DNA from: Tomitella biformata AHU 1821
Lineage (GTDB): Bacteria; Actinomycetota; Actinomycetes; Mycobacteriales; Mycobacteriaceae
Length of the DNA stretch: 64,000 nt
Direction of reading: 5' to 3'
Assembly (NCBI RefSeq): GCF_000524475.1
Contig: NZ_BAVQ01000007.1
Span: 99,163-163,162 of the forward strand
Part shown: one piece after another, positions 8,243-17,600 of the stretch
Position numbering within the stretch: position 1 is the stretch's first letter
Layout: every line of letters starts with the position of its first letter
Notes under the pieces: model-generated
Databases searched by the model: none
Told to the model about the DNA's origin: nothing
What the model saw: the letters and a program-made list of their open reading frames with translations, nothing else
Made by a program: the position numbers and the translations under genes

Positions 8243-9487
8243 GTGACCGCCGATTCGACCGCCAGCAACAGCAACCAGGCGCAGCTGTCCGCGCTGACCT
8301 CGGACGAGATTTTCACGGGCCACCTCGGTGGCAAGCTCTCCGTGGAGACGACGACGGCGCTGGACAGCCAGCGCGCCCTGTCGATCGCGTACACGCCTGG
8401 TGTTGCCGAGGTGAGTCTGGCGATTGAGAAGGACCCCGAGCTCGCCAAGCTCTATACCTGGACCGACCGCCTCGTCGCGGTCATCTCCGACGGCACCGCG
8501 GTCCTGGGCCTCGGAGACATCGGCCCGCGGGCCTCGCTGCCCGTCATGGAGGGCAAGGCGGCCCTGTTCAAGGCGTTCGCCGGGCTGAACGCGATTCCGA
8601 TTGTCCTGGACACCCAGGACCCCGACGAGATTGTCGAGACCATCGTCCGGATGCGCATGAGCTTCGGCGCGGTCAACCTGGAGGATATCTCCGCCCCGCG
8701 CTGCTTCGAGATTGAGCGTCGCGTCATCGAGGCGCTGGACTGCCCCGTCATGCATGACGACCAGCACGGGACCGCCATCATCGTGCTCGCCGCGCTGAAG
8801 AACGCTGCCCGAGTGCTGGGCCGCGACTTCGCCACCCTGCGGGTGGTCATCTCCGGCGCCGGCGCCGCCGGAGTCGCCTGCGCGAAGATCATGCTCGCGT
8901 CGGGTATCGAGGACCTCACTGTGTTGGACTCGGCCGGAATCGTTGAATCGGGCCGCGCGAACCTCAACGAGAGCAAGCGCGAGCTGGCTGCCCTCACGAA
9001 CCAGAAGGGCCGCTCCGGCGGCCTCGCTGAGGCGATGGACGGCGCGGATGTCTACGTGGGGGTTTCCACCGGCACCGTCCCCGAGGAGGTCATCAAGACG
9101 ATGGCGGCCGACCCGATCATCTTCGCGCTATCGAACCCGACGCCCGAGGTGCACCCGGACATCGCGCGCAAGTACGCGGCGGTGGTGGCCACGGGGCGCA
9201 GCGACTTCCCGAACCAGATCAACAACGTGCTGGCCTTCCCCGGCGTGTTCAAGGGTGCACTCGACGTGGGCGCCACCAAGATCACCGAGGGCATGAAGCT
9301 CGCGGCGGCGAACGCCATTGCGGACCTGCTCACCGACGATCTCGCAGCAGACCACATCGTGCCCTCTCCCTTGGATGCGCGCGTGGCGCCGGCCGTGGCC
9401 GCTGCAGTGGCCGCGGCGGCTATCGCGGAGGGCGTGGCGATGGGGTCCGGGCCTACCCCGTTGGCGACAACCACCGCGGCAGTGTGA
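8243..9487 (+). CDS. Malic enzyme (oxaloacetate-decarboxylating malate dehydrogenase)
   Basis: A 414-residue short-type bacterial malic enzyme, converting malate to pyruvate and CO2 with reduction of NAD(P)+. Visible active-site elements: catalytic Tyr50 in YTPGVAEV, Lys105 in MEGKAALFK, metal ligands in NLEDI (147-148) and HDDQHGT (172-173). A Rossmann GAGAAG motif follows at about 210, then FALSNPTPEV. It lacks the phosphotransacetylase-like C-terminal domain of MaeB. The GTG start has GGAG 7 nt upstream. The 3' end overlaps the next start (GTGA), so the lipoprotein is translationally coupled. Cofactor preference cannot be read safely. Confidence 0.92.
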   Translation: MTADSTASNSNQAQLSALTSDEIFTGHLGGKLSVETTTALDSQRALSIAYTPGVAEVSLAIEKDPELAKLYTWTDRLVAVISDGTAVLGLGDIGPRASLPVMEGKAALFKAFAGLNAIPIVLDTQDPDEIVETIVRMRMSFGAVNLEDISAPRCFEIERRVIEALDCPVMHDDQHGTAIIVLAALKNAARVLGRDFATLRVVISGAGAAGVACAKIMLASGIEDLTVLDSAGIVESGRANLNESKRELAALTNQKGRSGGLAEAMDGADVYVGVSTGTVPEEVIKTMAADPIIFALSNPTPEVHPDIARKYAAVVATGRSDFPNQINNVLAFPGVFKGALDVGATKITEGMKLAAANAIADLLTDDLAADHIVPSPLDARVAPAVAAAVAAAAIAEGVAMGSGPTPLATTTAAV

Positions 9488-10446
9488 CCGTGTCGGGGGT
9501 TGGGCGGGCCGCACACGCGCGCAGGCTGGCGGTGGTGGCGCCGATCGTGGCGCTGACGCTGGGGCTGGCCGCGTGCGGTGGCGGCACGATCGGTGGTGAC
9601 TTCGTTGCGACCAACGCGGTGATTGGCTCCGACGACTCGACGCAGAGCAGGATCACCGCGGAGATCTACGCGGCGGCGCTGCGCGGTACGGGGAAGACGG
9701 TGACGACCGACCTGGCCGTGGGGGACCGCGCGGACACGCTCCGGGCGCTCGGGTCCGGCCGGGTGAGCCTGGTGCCCGACCACTCCGGCGCTCTCATCGA
9801 CTACTTTCAGCCGGATGCGCGGTTCACTTTTAGCCCTCCCGCCGACGCGCCCGTGCCGGACCCCGCCGCGGTCACAGAGGAGACGTACCGGCAGCTCAGC
9901 AGTGTGCTGCCGGAGTACCTGCGGGTGGCCGACCCCGCGCTGGCACAGCACCAGTCCGCGCTGGCGATGACTGCGGAGAATGCGAGTCGGCTGCAGATCT
10001 CCACCGTCGCGGAGCTGGGGCCCCAGTGCGCCACCATGACTCTGGGGGTGGAGCCCGGCATGCTCGACCAGGCGATGGCGCTGCGTTCGCTGGCGGAGGT
10101 GGACCAGTGCCAGTTCGCGCGCGTCGTGCAGGTGGGCTCGGCGGCAGAAGCGCGAGAGAAGTTGGCGGCCAATGAGATTCAGGTGGCTGGCACCTTCGTC
10201 GGTGCGCCCGGAATGGACGACGACGGAGTCATCGCGCTGAGTTTCCCGGTGGGCCAACTGCCGGCGCAGAACGTGATCCCGCTGTTTCGGAACGGCGAGC
10301 TGACCGATGATGAGATCCGAGCGCTCAACAAGGTTGCCGGCGAGCTGACCACCGAGGACCTGCAGGACATGGTGGGACAGGTTGACGCGGGCGGCAGTCA
10401 GATCGGCACTGTCGTGGGGGACTGGCTGGCCGCGCACAGCTTTTAG
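9484..10446 (+). CDS. Osmoprotectant-type ABC substrate-binding lipoprotein (orphan)
   Basis: A 320-residue periplasmic-type binding protein of the glycine betaine/choline OpuAC/ProX class. A hydrophobic signal ends in a lipobox LGLAAC (Cys31), so it is probably a membrane-anchored lipoprotein. The mature part shows the family pattern SDDSTQSRITAEIYAAAL, a mid-domain LRALGSGRVSLVPDHSGALIDY and the terminal VAGELTTEDLQDM. No permease or ATPase gene is present in the window, and its start overlaps the malic enzyme stop by 4 bp. It may serve a distant transporter; ligand unknown. Confidence 0.83.
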   Translation: MTVSGVGRAAHARRLAVVAPIVALTLGLAACGGGTIGGDFVATNAVIGSDDSTQSRITAEIYAAALRGTGKTVTTDLAVGDRADTLRALGSGRVSLVPDHSGALIDYFQPDARFTFSPPADAPVPDPAAVTEETYRQLSSVLPEYLRVADPALAQHQSALAMTAENASRLQISTVAELGPQCATMTLGVEPGMLDQAMALRSLAEVDQCQFARVVQVGSAAEAREKLAANEIQVAGTFVGAPGMDDDGVIALSFPVGQLPAQNVIPLFRNGELTDDEIRALNKVAGELTTEDLQDMVGQVDAGGSQIGTVVGDWLAAHSF

Positions 10447-10456
10447 GGGAGGAGTA

Positions 10457-10488
10457 GCGGGCGCAGACGGGCAACCGTCCGCGCCCGC
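10457..10488. terminator. Hairpin terminator between convergent genes
   Basis: GCGGGCGC and GACGG arms (with one A/C mismatch between them) pair around a GCAA tetraloop with CCGTC and GCGCCCGC. A short pyrimidine-rich TTCTCC follows on the plus strand. It lies between the binding lipoprotein and the convergent esterase and may end transcription from both sides. Confidence 0.75.
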
Positions 10489-10494
10489 CTTCTC

Positions 10495-11424
10495 CTAGGC
10501 CAGGTGGGACCGGATGAATGCGCCGATGGCGGCCACGGACTCCGCGGCGGGCTTGACCAGGGAGGCCTGCAGTTGCGCCACATGCCACAGCACGTCCGAC
10601 CTCACGAACTCCACCTCGACGCCGCCGTCGCGCAGGCGCTCCACATAGGCGCAGACCTGGTCATGCAGGACCTCCGCGGTGCCCACGGTGACGAAGGTCG
10701 GCGGCAAGCCCTCGGTGGGGGCGTACATGGGCGCGAAGCCCGGATCGTGCGGTGCCGCGGAGCCGCGGTAGGCGTCGGCCGCGGGGTATACCCAGGCCGT
10801 GCGCACCACCACGTCAGCGGCCTGGCGGGTGTCGCGGTTCGCCGGATCCACCGACGGCGCGATCAGCGCGAGCGCCCCCGGGACGAGGCCGTGCTCATCG
10901 ATGGCCCGTCGTGCTGTCGCCGCGGCGATCCCCCCGCCGGCGGAGTCTCCCGCCACAGCGACCTGGGCAGCTGACGAGCCCCGTCGCGACGCCAACTCCA
11001 CGAACGCCGCCACCGCGTCGTCGACCGCGGCCGGATAGGGATGTTCGGGCGCGAGCCGGTAGTCCAGCGTGAACACCTTGGCACCGGCCGCCAATGCCAG
11101 GTGCGCTGCCAGCGAGCGGTGCGTGCGCGGCGAACCCATTGTGAAGGCCCCGCCGTGCAGGTACAAGATCGCGCGGGGTGACTCAGCGCCGGGCGCGCCC
11201 TTTATGGGGGTGTGCTGCTCGGCGGGGCGGCCGCCGAGCAACACCTGTTTCCGGTCTACCCCCTTGGGCACTGTCTGGATCACTGCGGCCGCGTCCATGA
11301 TCCGGCGCTGCAGATGCCACGGCAGGCGCGGATTGAGGACCGCCCAATAGAACGGGCGGAGCGCCGTCGCGACCAACCGCGGCGGCAGGTACGGGGGCCA
11401 GCCACCCCGGCGAGGGTCTGCCAT
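10495..11424 (-). CDS. Hormone-sensitive-lipase family esterase (LipR-like)
   Basis: A 309-residue alpha/beta hydrolase with the two HSL-family signatures: oxyanion HGG (90-92, YLHGGAF) and nucleophile GDSAGG (Ser161), plus DYRLAPEHPYPAA between them. A late His in LWHVAQL completes the expected triad. It is the last gene of a minus-strand run after a BVMO and an SDR, 4 bp behind the SDR gene. That neighbourhood matches lipR of the mycobacterial mymA locus. Likely substrate: short esters, perhaps the lactone or ester made by the BVMO (inference). Confidence 0.9.
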   Translation of the reverse strand: MADPRRGGWPPYLPPRLVATALRPFYWAVLNPRLPWHLQRRIMDAAAVIQTVPKGVDRKQVLLGGRPAEQHTPIKGAPGAESPRAILYLHGGAFTMGSPRTHRSLAAHLALAAGAKVFTLDYRLAPEHPYPAAVDDAVAAFVELASRRGSSAAQVAVAGDSAGGGIAAATARRAIDEHGLVPGALALIAPSVDPANRDTRQAADVVVRTAWVYPAADAYRGSAAPHDPGFAPMYAPTEGLPPTFVTVGTAEVLHDQVCAYVERLRDGGVEVEFVRSDVLWHVAQLQASLVKPAAESVAAIGAFIRSHLA

Positions 11425-11428
11425 CGCC

Positions 11429-12289
11429 TTAGAGAACGCTTCCGGTGGTCGGCGCGGGGGCCTTCGGCTTGGGCATCGCGAGGCCGGTGACCGTCGACAC
11501 GATCCGCTGGTAGCCGGAGCCGGTGATGCGGACGAAGAGGTCCAGGACGCGGGCGTCCATGCCGATCAGCACGCGGCCGCGGTTGCCGGTCACGCCCTTG
11601 AGGATGCGCTTGGCCGCCGCGTCCGGGCTGGTGTGGGCCAGGTAGCGGTCGAAGAACTGCGCGAGGTCGGCCTGGTCTTGGGAGTCCGCGGTGGTGGAGT
11701 TGCGGGCGATCGCCGTCTTGATGCCGCCCGGGTGCACGCAGGTGACCTGCACCGGCTGCTTGCTGATCATCATCTCCTGGCGGAAGGACTCGGTGAACCC
11801 GCGCACCGCGAACTTCGCGGCGTTGTACGCGCTCTGGCCGGGGATCGAGAGCAGGCCGAACAGGCTCGAGACATTGACGACGTGCCCGTCGCCGGACTCG
11901 ATCAGGTACGGCAGGAAGGCCTTCGTGCCATTGACCACGCCCCAGAAATCCACGTCCATCACGCGCTCGATGTCCTTGAACTCCGAGACCTCGACATCCC
12001 CGGTAAAGGCGATGCCAGCGTTGTTGAAGATCATGTTGACGACGCCGAAGTGCTCGTGGACCGCCGCCGCGTAGTCGAGGAACGCCTCACGCTGGGTCAC
12101 ATCGAGGGGTGCCGAGTGGACCTGCGCGCCGAGGAGCTCCGCCTGCCGCACGGTCTCTGCGAGGCCAATGGTGTCCATGTCGGAGAGCGCAAGCTTCGCG
12201 CCGCCCTTTGCCAGGTTCAGCGCGAGCGCGCGGCCGATGCCGGACCCCGACCCGGTGATGACGGCTACTTTTCCAGCGATTTCAGTCAT
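11429..12289 (-). CDS. Short-chain dehydrogenase/reductase (SadH-like)
   Basis: A 286-residue classical SDR. It shows the NAD(P) motif TGSGSGIGRA, NNAGIAF, a catalytic Ser in VNVSSLFG and YNAAK (the YxxxK pair), with a C-terminal extension after position 250. Its start overlaps the BVMO stop by 4 bp (ATGA), and the esterase follows 4 bp downstream, so all three form one transcription unit. It probably interconverts an alcohol and the ketone or aldehyde handled by the BVMO. Substrate unknown. Confidence 0.9.
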   Translation of the reverse strand: MTEIAGKVAVITGSGSGIGRALALNLAKGGAKLALSDMDTIGLAETVRQAELLGAQVHSAPLDVTQREAFLDYAAAVHEHFGVVNMIFNNAGIAFTGDVEVSEFKDIERVMDVDFWGVVNGTKAFLPYLIESGDGHVVNVSSLFGLLSIPGQSAYNAAKFAVRGFTESFRQEMMISKQPVQVTCVHPGGIKTAIARNSTTADSQDQADLAQFFDRYLAHTSPDAAAKRILKGVTGNRGRVLIGMDARVLDLFVRITGSGYQRIVSTVTGLAMPKPKAPAPTTGSVL

Positions 12290-13836
12290 GATGCGGAACC
12301 CTCCAGGGCGGTCTTGGTGCTGGTGGCCAAATCCCGGCGGGAGGTGGCGTGATAGGCGTCGAGGTCGAATTTCTTGGTGAGCTTGCGAAACTCGAAGGTG
12401 TGTCCGGGCCAGAGGGTGGTGTTGTTGCCGTGCTTATCGAGGTACCAGCTGGCGCAGCCGCCGGTCATCCACACGGTCGGCTTGAGCCGCTCCTGCAATT
12501 CCCGGTTGAAGTCCGCAGACACGTCCCCGCGGACCTCGACGCTGGACAGCCCGTGCCGCTTCAATGTGGCGACGGCCTCGACGGCGTAGGTGATCTGCGA
12601 CTCGATCATGTAGACCATCGAGCTGTGGCCCAGGCCTGTGTTCGGCCCCACGAGGAAGAACATATTGGGGAAGTCCGCCACGGCGGTGCCCTTATAGCCC
12701 TGCATGCCGATGCGGTCCCAGGTCTCGGAGAGCGTCGTGCCGGTCTTGCCGCGGATGACCTCGAACACGGGGGAGTCGGTGACGTGGAAACCGGTCGCCA
12801 CGATCAGCGCGTCGATCTCCCGGACGGTGCCGTCCTTGGTGACGATGGAGCCGGCCCGGACCTCGGAGATGGGGTCGGTCACCACGTCCACATTGGGCTG
12901 GGCCAGCGCTGGGTAGTAGTTGTTCGAGATCAGCATGCGCTTGCAGCCCATGCTGAAGTTCGGGGTGACCTTCGCGCGGAGGACGGGGTCCTTGATGGCC
13001 TTGCGCAGGTGCATCGTCGCGCTCAGCTGCAGCGGCTTGAGCAGTGCGGGCAGCTTGGTCAGTCCGACGACCTGCGTCTCGCGCAACGCATAGACGCCGG
13101 CACGGGCGAGGCGTTGGAAACCAGGGACGTGCTTATAGGCGAACCGCTCGACCGCGCTGTACTCGCGGTCCGCACGCGGCAGGATCCACGGTGCGGTGCG
13201 CTGGTACACGTCCAGGTGCGAGACCTTGCCCGCGATCGCCGGCACGATCTGGATGGAGGAGGCACCGGTGCCGATGACGGCGACGCGCTTGCCCGTCAGG
13301 TCCACATCGTGGTTCCAGCGGGAGGAATGGAAGATCTCGCCCTCGAAGTCGCCAATGCCCTTGATGTCCGGCAGCGCGGGCTCGCACAGCGCGCCGACCG
13401 CGGGGATGACGATGCTCGCGGTGAACTCACCCTGGTTGGTGGTGATGCGCCACAGTGCCGCCGCGGCGTCCCATCGCGCGCCGAGGAGCTCGGTGCTGAA
13501 CAGGTGGCGGTCCAACACGCCGCTGGCGGCGGCGACGTTGCGGATATACGCCTGGATCTCGGGCTGCTTGGAGAAGGAGCGGCTCCAGTCTGGGTTCAGC
13601 GCGAACGAGTACGAGTAGAGCTGCGAGGGCACATCGCACGCCGCGCCGGGGTACGAGTTGTCCCGCCAGGTGCCGCCCACCTCCTCGCCGCGCTCGAGCA
13701 CGAGGAAGTCCGTGTGCCCCGCCTCGTTGAGTTTGATCGCGGCGCCCAAGCCTGCGAACCCGCTGCCGATGATGATGATCTCGGCGTGCCGGGCCTTGCT
13801 GGGGGCGGTGTCCTTCGGCTGTGTGGCTGTGGTCAT
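12286..13836 (-). CDS. Baeyer-Villiger-type flavin monooxygenase (MymA/EthA-like)
   Basis: A 516-residue FAD/NADPH monooxygenase. The N-terminal FAD site is IIIGSGFAGLGAA (about 21-33) with GGTWRDNSYPGAACDVPS. The BVMO fingerprint FEGEIFHSSRWN (164-175) precedes the NADPH site IGTGASS (188-194). Such enzymes insert oxygen into ketones to give esters or lactones, or hydroxylate. First gene of the BVMO-SDR-esterase operon, divergent from a TetR gene. A good promoter (TTGACT-N17-TACTCT) puts the transcript start at or next to the ATG, so the mRNA is predicted to be leaderless. Confidence 0.9.
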   Translation of the reverse strand: MTTATQPKDTAPSKARHAEIIIIGSGFAGLGAAIKLNEAGHTDFLVLERGEEVGGTWRDNSYPGAACDVPSQLYSYSFALNPDWSRSFSKQPEIQAYIRNVAAASGVLDRHLFSTELLGARWDAAAALWRITTNQGEFTASIVIPAVGALCEPALPDIKGIGDFEGEIFHSSRWNHDVDLTGKRVAVIGTGASSIQIVPAIAGKVSHLDVYQRTAPWILPRADREYSAVERFAYKHVPGFQRLARAGVYALRETQVVGLTKLPALLKPLQLSATMHLRKAIKDPVLRAKVTPNFSMGCKRMLISNNYYPALAQPNVDVVTDPISEVRAGSIVTKDGTVREIDALIVATGFHVTDSPVFEVIRGKTGTTLSETWDRIGMQGYKGTAVADFPNMFFLVGPNTGLGHSSMVYMIESQITYAVEAVATLKRHGLSSVEVRGDVSADFNRELQERLKPTVWMTGGCASWYLDKHGNNTTLWPGHTFEFRKLTKKFDLDAYHATSRRDLATSTKTALEGSAS

Positions 13837-13842
13837 GACTCA

Positions 13843-13875
13843 AGAGTAAGTTGCTATTGAACATCAGTCAATAGC
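13843..13875 (-). promoter_or_regulatory. BVMO operon promoter with overlapping inverted repeat
   Basis: Minus strand: -35 TTGACT (13871-13866), 17-bp spacer, -10 TACTCT (13848-13843), then 6 nt to the ATG at 13836. The perfect inverted repeat GCTATTGA-N7-TCAATAGC (13853-13875) covers the -35 and most of the spacer, a typical repressor position. The divergent TetR protein is the likely ligand. Confidence 0.65.
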
Positions 13876-13900
13876 CGCGGGGAGGTATTTGCGAACTAAT

Positions 13901-13920
13901 TGACTCAGAGTCAGTACGAT
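13901..13920 (+). promoter_or_regulatory. TetR gene promoter with palindrome
   Basis: A perfect palindrome TGACTC-A-GAGTCA (13901-13913) sits directly before a -10-like TACGAT (13915-13920). The GTG at 13927 is 6 nt after it, fitting a leaderless transcript. The palindrome would let the regulator repress its own gene. A TGAGTCA also occurs at the BVMO start codon on the minus strand. Confidence 0.5.
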
Positions 13921-13926
13921 GTGGGG

Positions 13927-14547
13927 GTGGAAGAGAAGAGAACTCGCCTAAGCCCGCAGGCGCGGCGTGCGCAGTTGGTGCACTTGGGGACGCAGATGTT
14001 GGCGATCCGCTCCATTGACGCGGTATCGGTGGAGGAGATCGCCGATCAGGCGGGCGTCTCCAGGGGGCTGATTTTTCACTACTTCGGCTCGAAGCAGGGC
14101 TTTCTGCTGGCCGTCGTGCGCCATCTGAGTCAAGAGATGATCGACGCCACCGAGCCGGATCCCAATCTCGAGCCGCTGGCACAGCTCAGACACTCGTTGA
14201 CGGCCTACCTGGACTACGTGACGGAGAACCGTGACGGCTACGTCTCCCTGCTCCGTGGCTCGGCCACCGGGGACGCCGACATGCGCTTGGTGTTCGAGGA
14301 GACCCGCACCGCGCTGACCGTCCGAGTCCTCGAGCGCGTGCCCCTCATCGGAATTCCACGCTCCGCGCGGGTAGAGCTGGCGGTACGCGGCTGGATCGCC
14401 TTCGTAGAGGAGACCGTGATCACCTGGCTGCGCGAGCCCGAGCTCTCCCGCGAAGAGCTCTTAGAGTTGCTGAACTGGGCCCTGCCGGCCGTCGCGCTCA
14501 ACCCCCAGGACGCACTGGCGCTGGTGGCGGCCACGGCCCACACCTAG
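13927..14547 (+). CDS. TetR-family repressor of the BVMO operon
   Basis: A 206-residue TetR regulator. The N-terminal helix-turn-helix is clear: RRAQLVHLGTQML, then VEEIADQAGVSRGLIFHYF and SKQGFLLAV. The C-terminal ligand domain is helical and not assignable. GTG 13927 is chosen because TACGAT lies 6 nt upstream and upstream codons fall in the palindrome; GTG 13921 and TTG 13900 are alternatives. It is divergent from the BVMO operon and probably controls it. M. tuberculosis mymA is controlled by an AraC-type protein (VirS), so the regulator differs. Confidence 0.88.
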   Translation: MEEKRTRLSPQARRAQLVHLGTQMLAIRSIDAVSVEEIADQAGVSRGLIFHYFGSKQGFLLAVVRHLSQEMIDATEPDPNLEPLAQLRHSLTAYLDYVTENRDGYVSLLRGSATGDADMRLVFEETRTALTVRVLERVPLIGIPRSARVELAVRGWIAFVEETVITWLREPELSREELLELLNWALPAVALNPQDALALVAATAHT

Positions 14548-14562
14548 GCTCCCCGGACAGCA

Positions 14563-14628
14563 GTTCGCCCCCGTTCCTTGACCTAGCTCCCGTGGCAACG
14601 GGGGTTGGGCCAAGAAACGGGGGCGAAC
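14563..14628. terminator. Long nested hairpin between tetR and kgd
   Basis: Arms of 21 nt (14563-14583 and 14608-14628) pair with two mismatches, and an inner stem CCCGT/ACGGG (14589-14602) sits in the loop. The genes are convergent (tetR forward, kgd reverse), so this is probably a bidirectional terminator, although no T-run follows either arm. Confidence 0.6.
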
Positions 14629-14649
14629 CCGTCAATCAGGTGCTGAGCG

Positions 14650-17600
14650 CTAGGCGAACGCCGCCTCGATCAGGTCATGCTGCTCGACCGCGTGCACCTT
14701 GCTCGAGCCCGAGGACGGTGCCGACATAGCGCGACGCGAGATCCGCTTGATCCCCGCGAGCAGGTCCGGCAGCAGCTCGGGCAGCGCCAGGCCGATGGTC
14801 GGCCACGGGCCCTGGTTCGCCGGCTCCTCCTGGACCCAACGGTATTCCGTCGCGTTCGGGAAGTGCTCGAGAGCCTCGCGGATACGGCGGCTCGGCAGCG
14901 GGTAGAGCTGCTCCAGGCGAACGATCGCCGTGTCGGTGATGTTCTCCTTGTCGCGCTTGGCGGCGAGCTCGTAGTAGAGCTTGCCCGCGACAATGAGCAC
15001 CTTGGTGACCGCGTTGCGGTCGGCGGCGGAGTCGGTGAAGCGCGGATCCCACAGCACCGAGCGGAACTTGTTGTTCGTGAAGTCCGAGACGGGGCTGACC
15101 ACGGCCTTGTTGCGCAGCATCGACTTCGGCGTGAACACCACCAGCGGGCGGTGGATGCCGTCGTTCGCGTGCCTGCGCAGCAGGTGGAAGTAGTTCGCCG
15201 GGGTCGACGGCATGGACACCGTCATCGAGCCCTCCGCGCACAGCTGGAGGAAGCGCTCGATGCGGCCGGAGGTGTGGTCTGGCCCCTGGCCCTCATGCCC
15301 GTGCGGGAGCAGCAGGACCACGTTGGAACGCTGGCCCCACTTCGCCTCGCCGGAAGAGATGAACTCGTCGATGATCGACTGCGCGCCGTTGACGAAGTCG
15401 CCGAACTGCGCCTCCCAGAGCACCAGCGCGTCGGGGTTGCCCACCGAGTAGCCGTACTCGAAGCCCAGTCCCGCGAACTCCGTGAGCGCGGAGTCGTAGA
15501 TCAGGAACTTGCCGCCCTTGTCCCCGCCGGTGTTCGCCAGGGGGGTGTACTCGTCCTCGTTCTGACGGTCGATCATCACCGAGTGGCGCTGGCTGAACGT
15601 GCCGCGGCGCGAGTCCTGGCCCGAGAACCGCACGAGGCGGCCGTCGTGGACCAGCGAGCCCAGCGCGAGCAGCTCCGCGAACGCCCAGTCGACGTCGCCC
15701 TCGCGGGACATCTTCTGTCGACGCTCCATGACGGGCTTGACGCGCGGGTGCGGGTGGAAGCCCTCCGGGTAATCCACATGGGCGTCGCCGATGCGCTCGA
15801 GGAGCGTCTGGTCGATGGCGGTGACCAGGCTGGTGCGCAGCGTCTGGTCCTCCACCACGGACTGGCTGGCCTCCGGCGTGAACTTCTCCAGCTCGCGCAC
15901 CTCGTTGAAGACCCGCTCGAGTTGGCCCTGGTAGTCGCGCAGGGCGTCCTCGGCCTCCTTCATCGAGATGTCACCGCGGCCGATCAGGCCCTCGGTGTAG
16001 CTCTTGCGGACGCTGCGCTTGGTGTCGATCAGGTCGTACATGCTCGGCTGCGTCATCGAGGGGTCGTCGCCCTCGTTGTGCCCGCGACGGCGGTAGCAGA
16101 TCATGTCGATGACGACGTCCTTGCCGAACTGCTGGCGGAAGTCGACGGCCAGCTTGGCCACCCACACGCATGCCTCGGGGTCGTCGCCGTTGACGTGGAA
16201 CACGGGCGCGTCGATCATCTTCGCCACATCGGTGCAGTACTCGGAGGAGCGCGAGTACTCCGGGGCGGTGGTGAAGCCGACCTGGTTGTTCACGATGATG
16301 TGGACGGTGCCGCCGGTGCGGAAACCGCGCAGGAGGGACAGGTTCAGCGTCTCCGCGACGACGCCCTGACCCGCGAAGGCCGCGTCGCCGTGCAGCAGCA
16401 TCGGCAGGACGGTGAAGCCCTTTTGGCCCTTGTCCAGGATGTCCTGCTTCGCGCGGACCAGGCCCTCGAGGACCGGGTCGACGGCCTCCAGGTGCGAGGG
16501 ATTGGCGGTCAGCGAGACGGTGATGTCGTTGTCGCCGAACATCTGGATGTAGGTGCCCTCGGAGCCGAGGTGGTACTTCACATCGCCCGAGCCATGCGAG
16601 GCCTTCGGGTTCATGTTGCCCTCGAACTCGGTGAAGATCTGCGAGTAGGGCTTGCCCACGATGTTCGCGAGCACGTTCAGGCGGCCGCGGTGCGGCATGC
16701 CGATGACGACCTCGTCGAGGGCGTACTCGGCGGCCTGGTCGATGACGGCGTCCATCATCGGGATGACGGTCTCGGCGCCCTCGAGCGAGAAGCGCTTCTG
16801 CCCGACGTACTTGGTCTGCAGGAACGTCTCGAACGCCTCGGCGGCGTTGAGCTTGCTCAGGATGTACTTCTGCTGTGCCACCGGCGGCTTGACGTGCCGG
16901 ATCTCGATGCGGTCCTGGAGCCACTTGCGCTGCTCCGGGTCGAGGATGTGCGTGTACTCGATGCCCATCGTGCGGCAGTACGCGTCGCGCAGCACGCCGA
17001 GGACGTCGCGGAGCTTCATCCGCTCCTGGCCGGCGAAGCCGCCAACCGTGAACTCACGGTCCAGGTCCCAGAGGGTCAGGCCGTGGCTGAGCACGTCGAG
17101 GTCCGGGTGGCTGCGGAACTTCTCCGGGTTCACGCGCAGCGGGTCCGTGTCGGCCATGAGGTGGCCGCGGCTGCGGTACGCCGCGATGAGCTCGAGGACA
17201 CGGGTGTTCTTGTCGATCGGACCCGTCGCCTCGTCCCGGCGCCAGCGGACCGGCTCGTACGGCACGCGCAGGTCCGTGAACAGCTCGTCCCAGAACTCGT
17301 CGGACAGCAGCAGGGTGTGGATGCGGCGCAGGAACTCGCCGGACTCCGCGCCCTGGATGACGCGGTGGTCGTACGTCGAGGAGAGCGTCAGGAGCTTGCC
17401 GATACCGACCTCCGCGAGACGCTCCTCGCTGGAGCCCTGGAACTCTGCCGGGTACTCCATGGCGCCGGCGCCGACGATCGTGCCCTGGCCCTCCATGAGC
17501 CGCGGCACGGAGTGCACGGTGCCGATGGTGCCCGGGTTCGTCAGGGAGATGGTGACACCGGTGAAGTCGTCCATCGTCAGCTTGCCGTCGCGGGCGCGCC

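Noticed and set aside
12349..13860. A 503-codon plus-strand open frame
   Set aside because: Antisense to the BVMO, whose FAD, NADPH and BVMO motifs are all intact.
13900..13926. TTG 13900 as the tetR start
   Set aside because: It lies in the TGACTCAGAGTCA palindrome and upstream of the -10-like TACGAT; GTG 13927 fits better.
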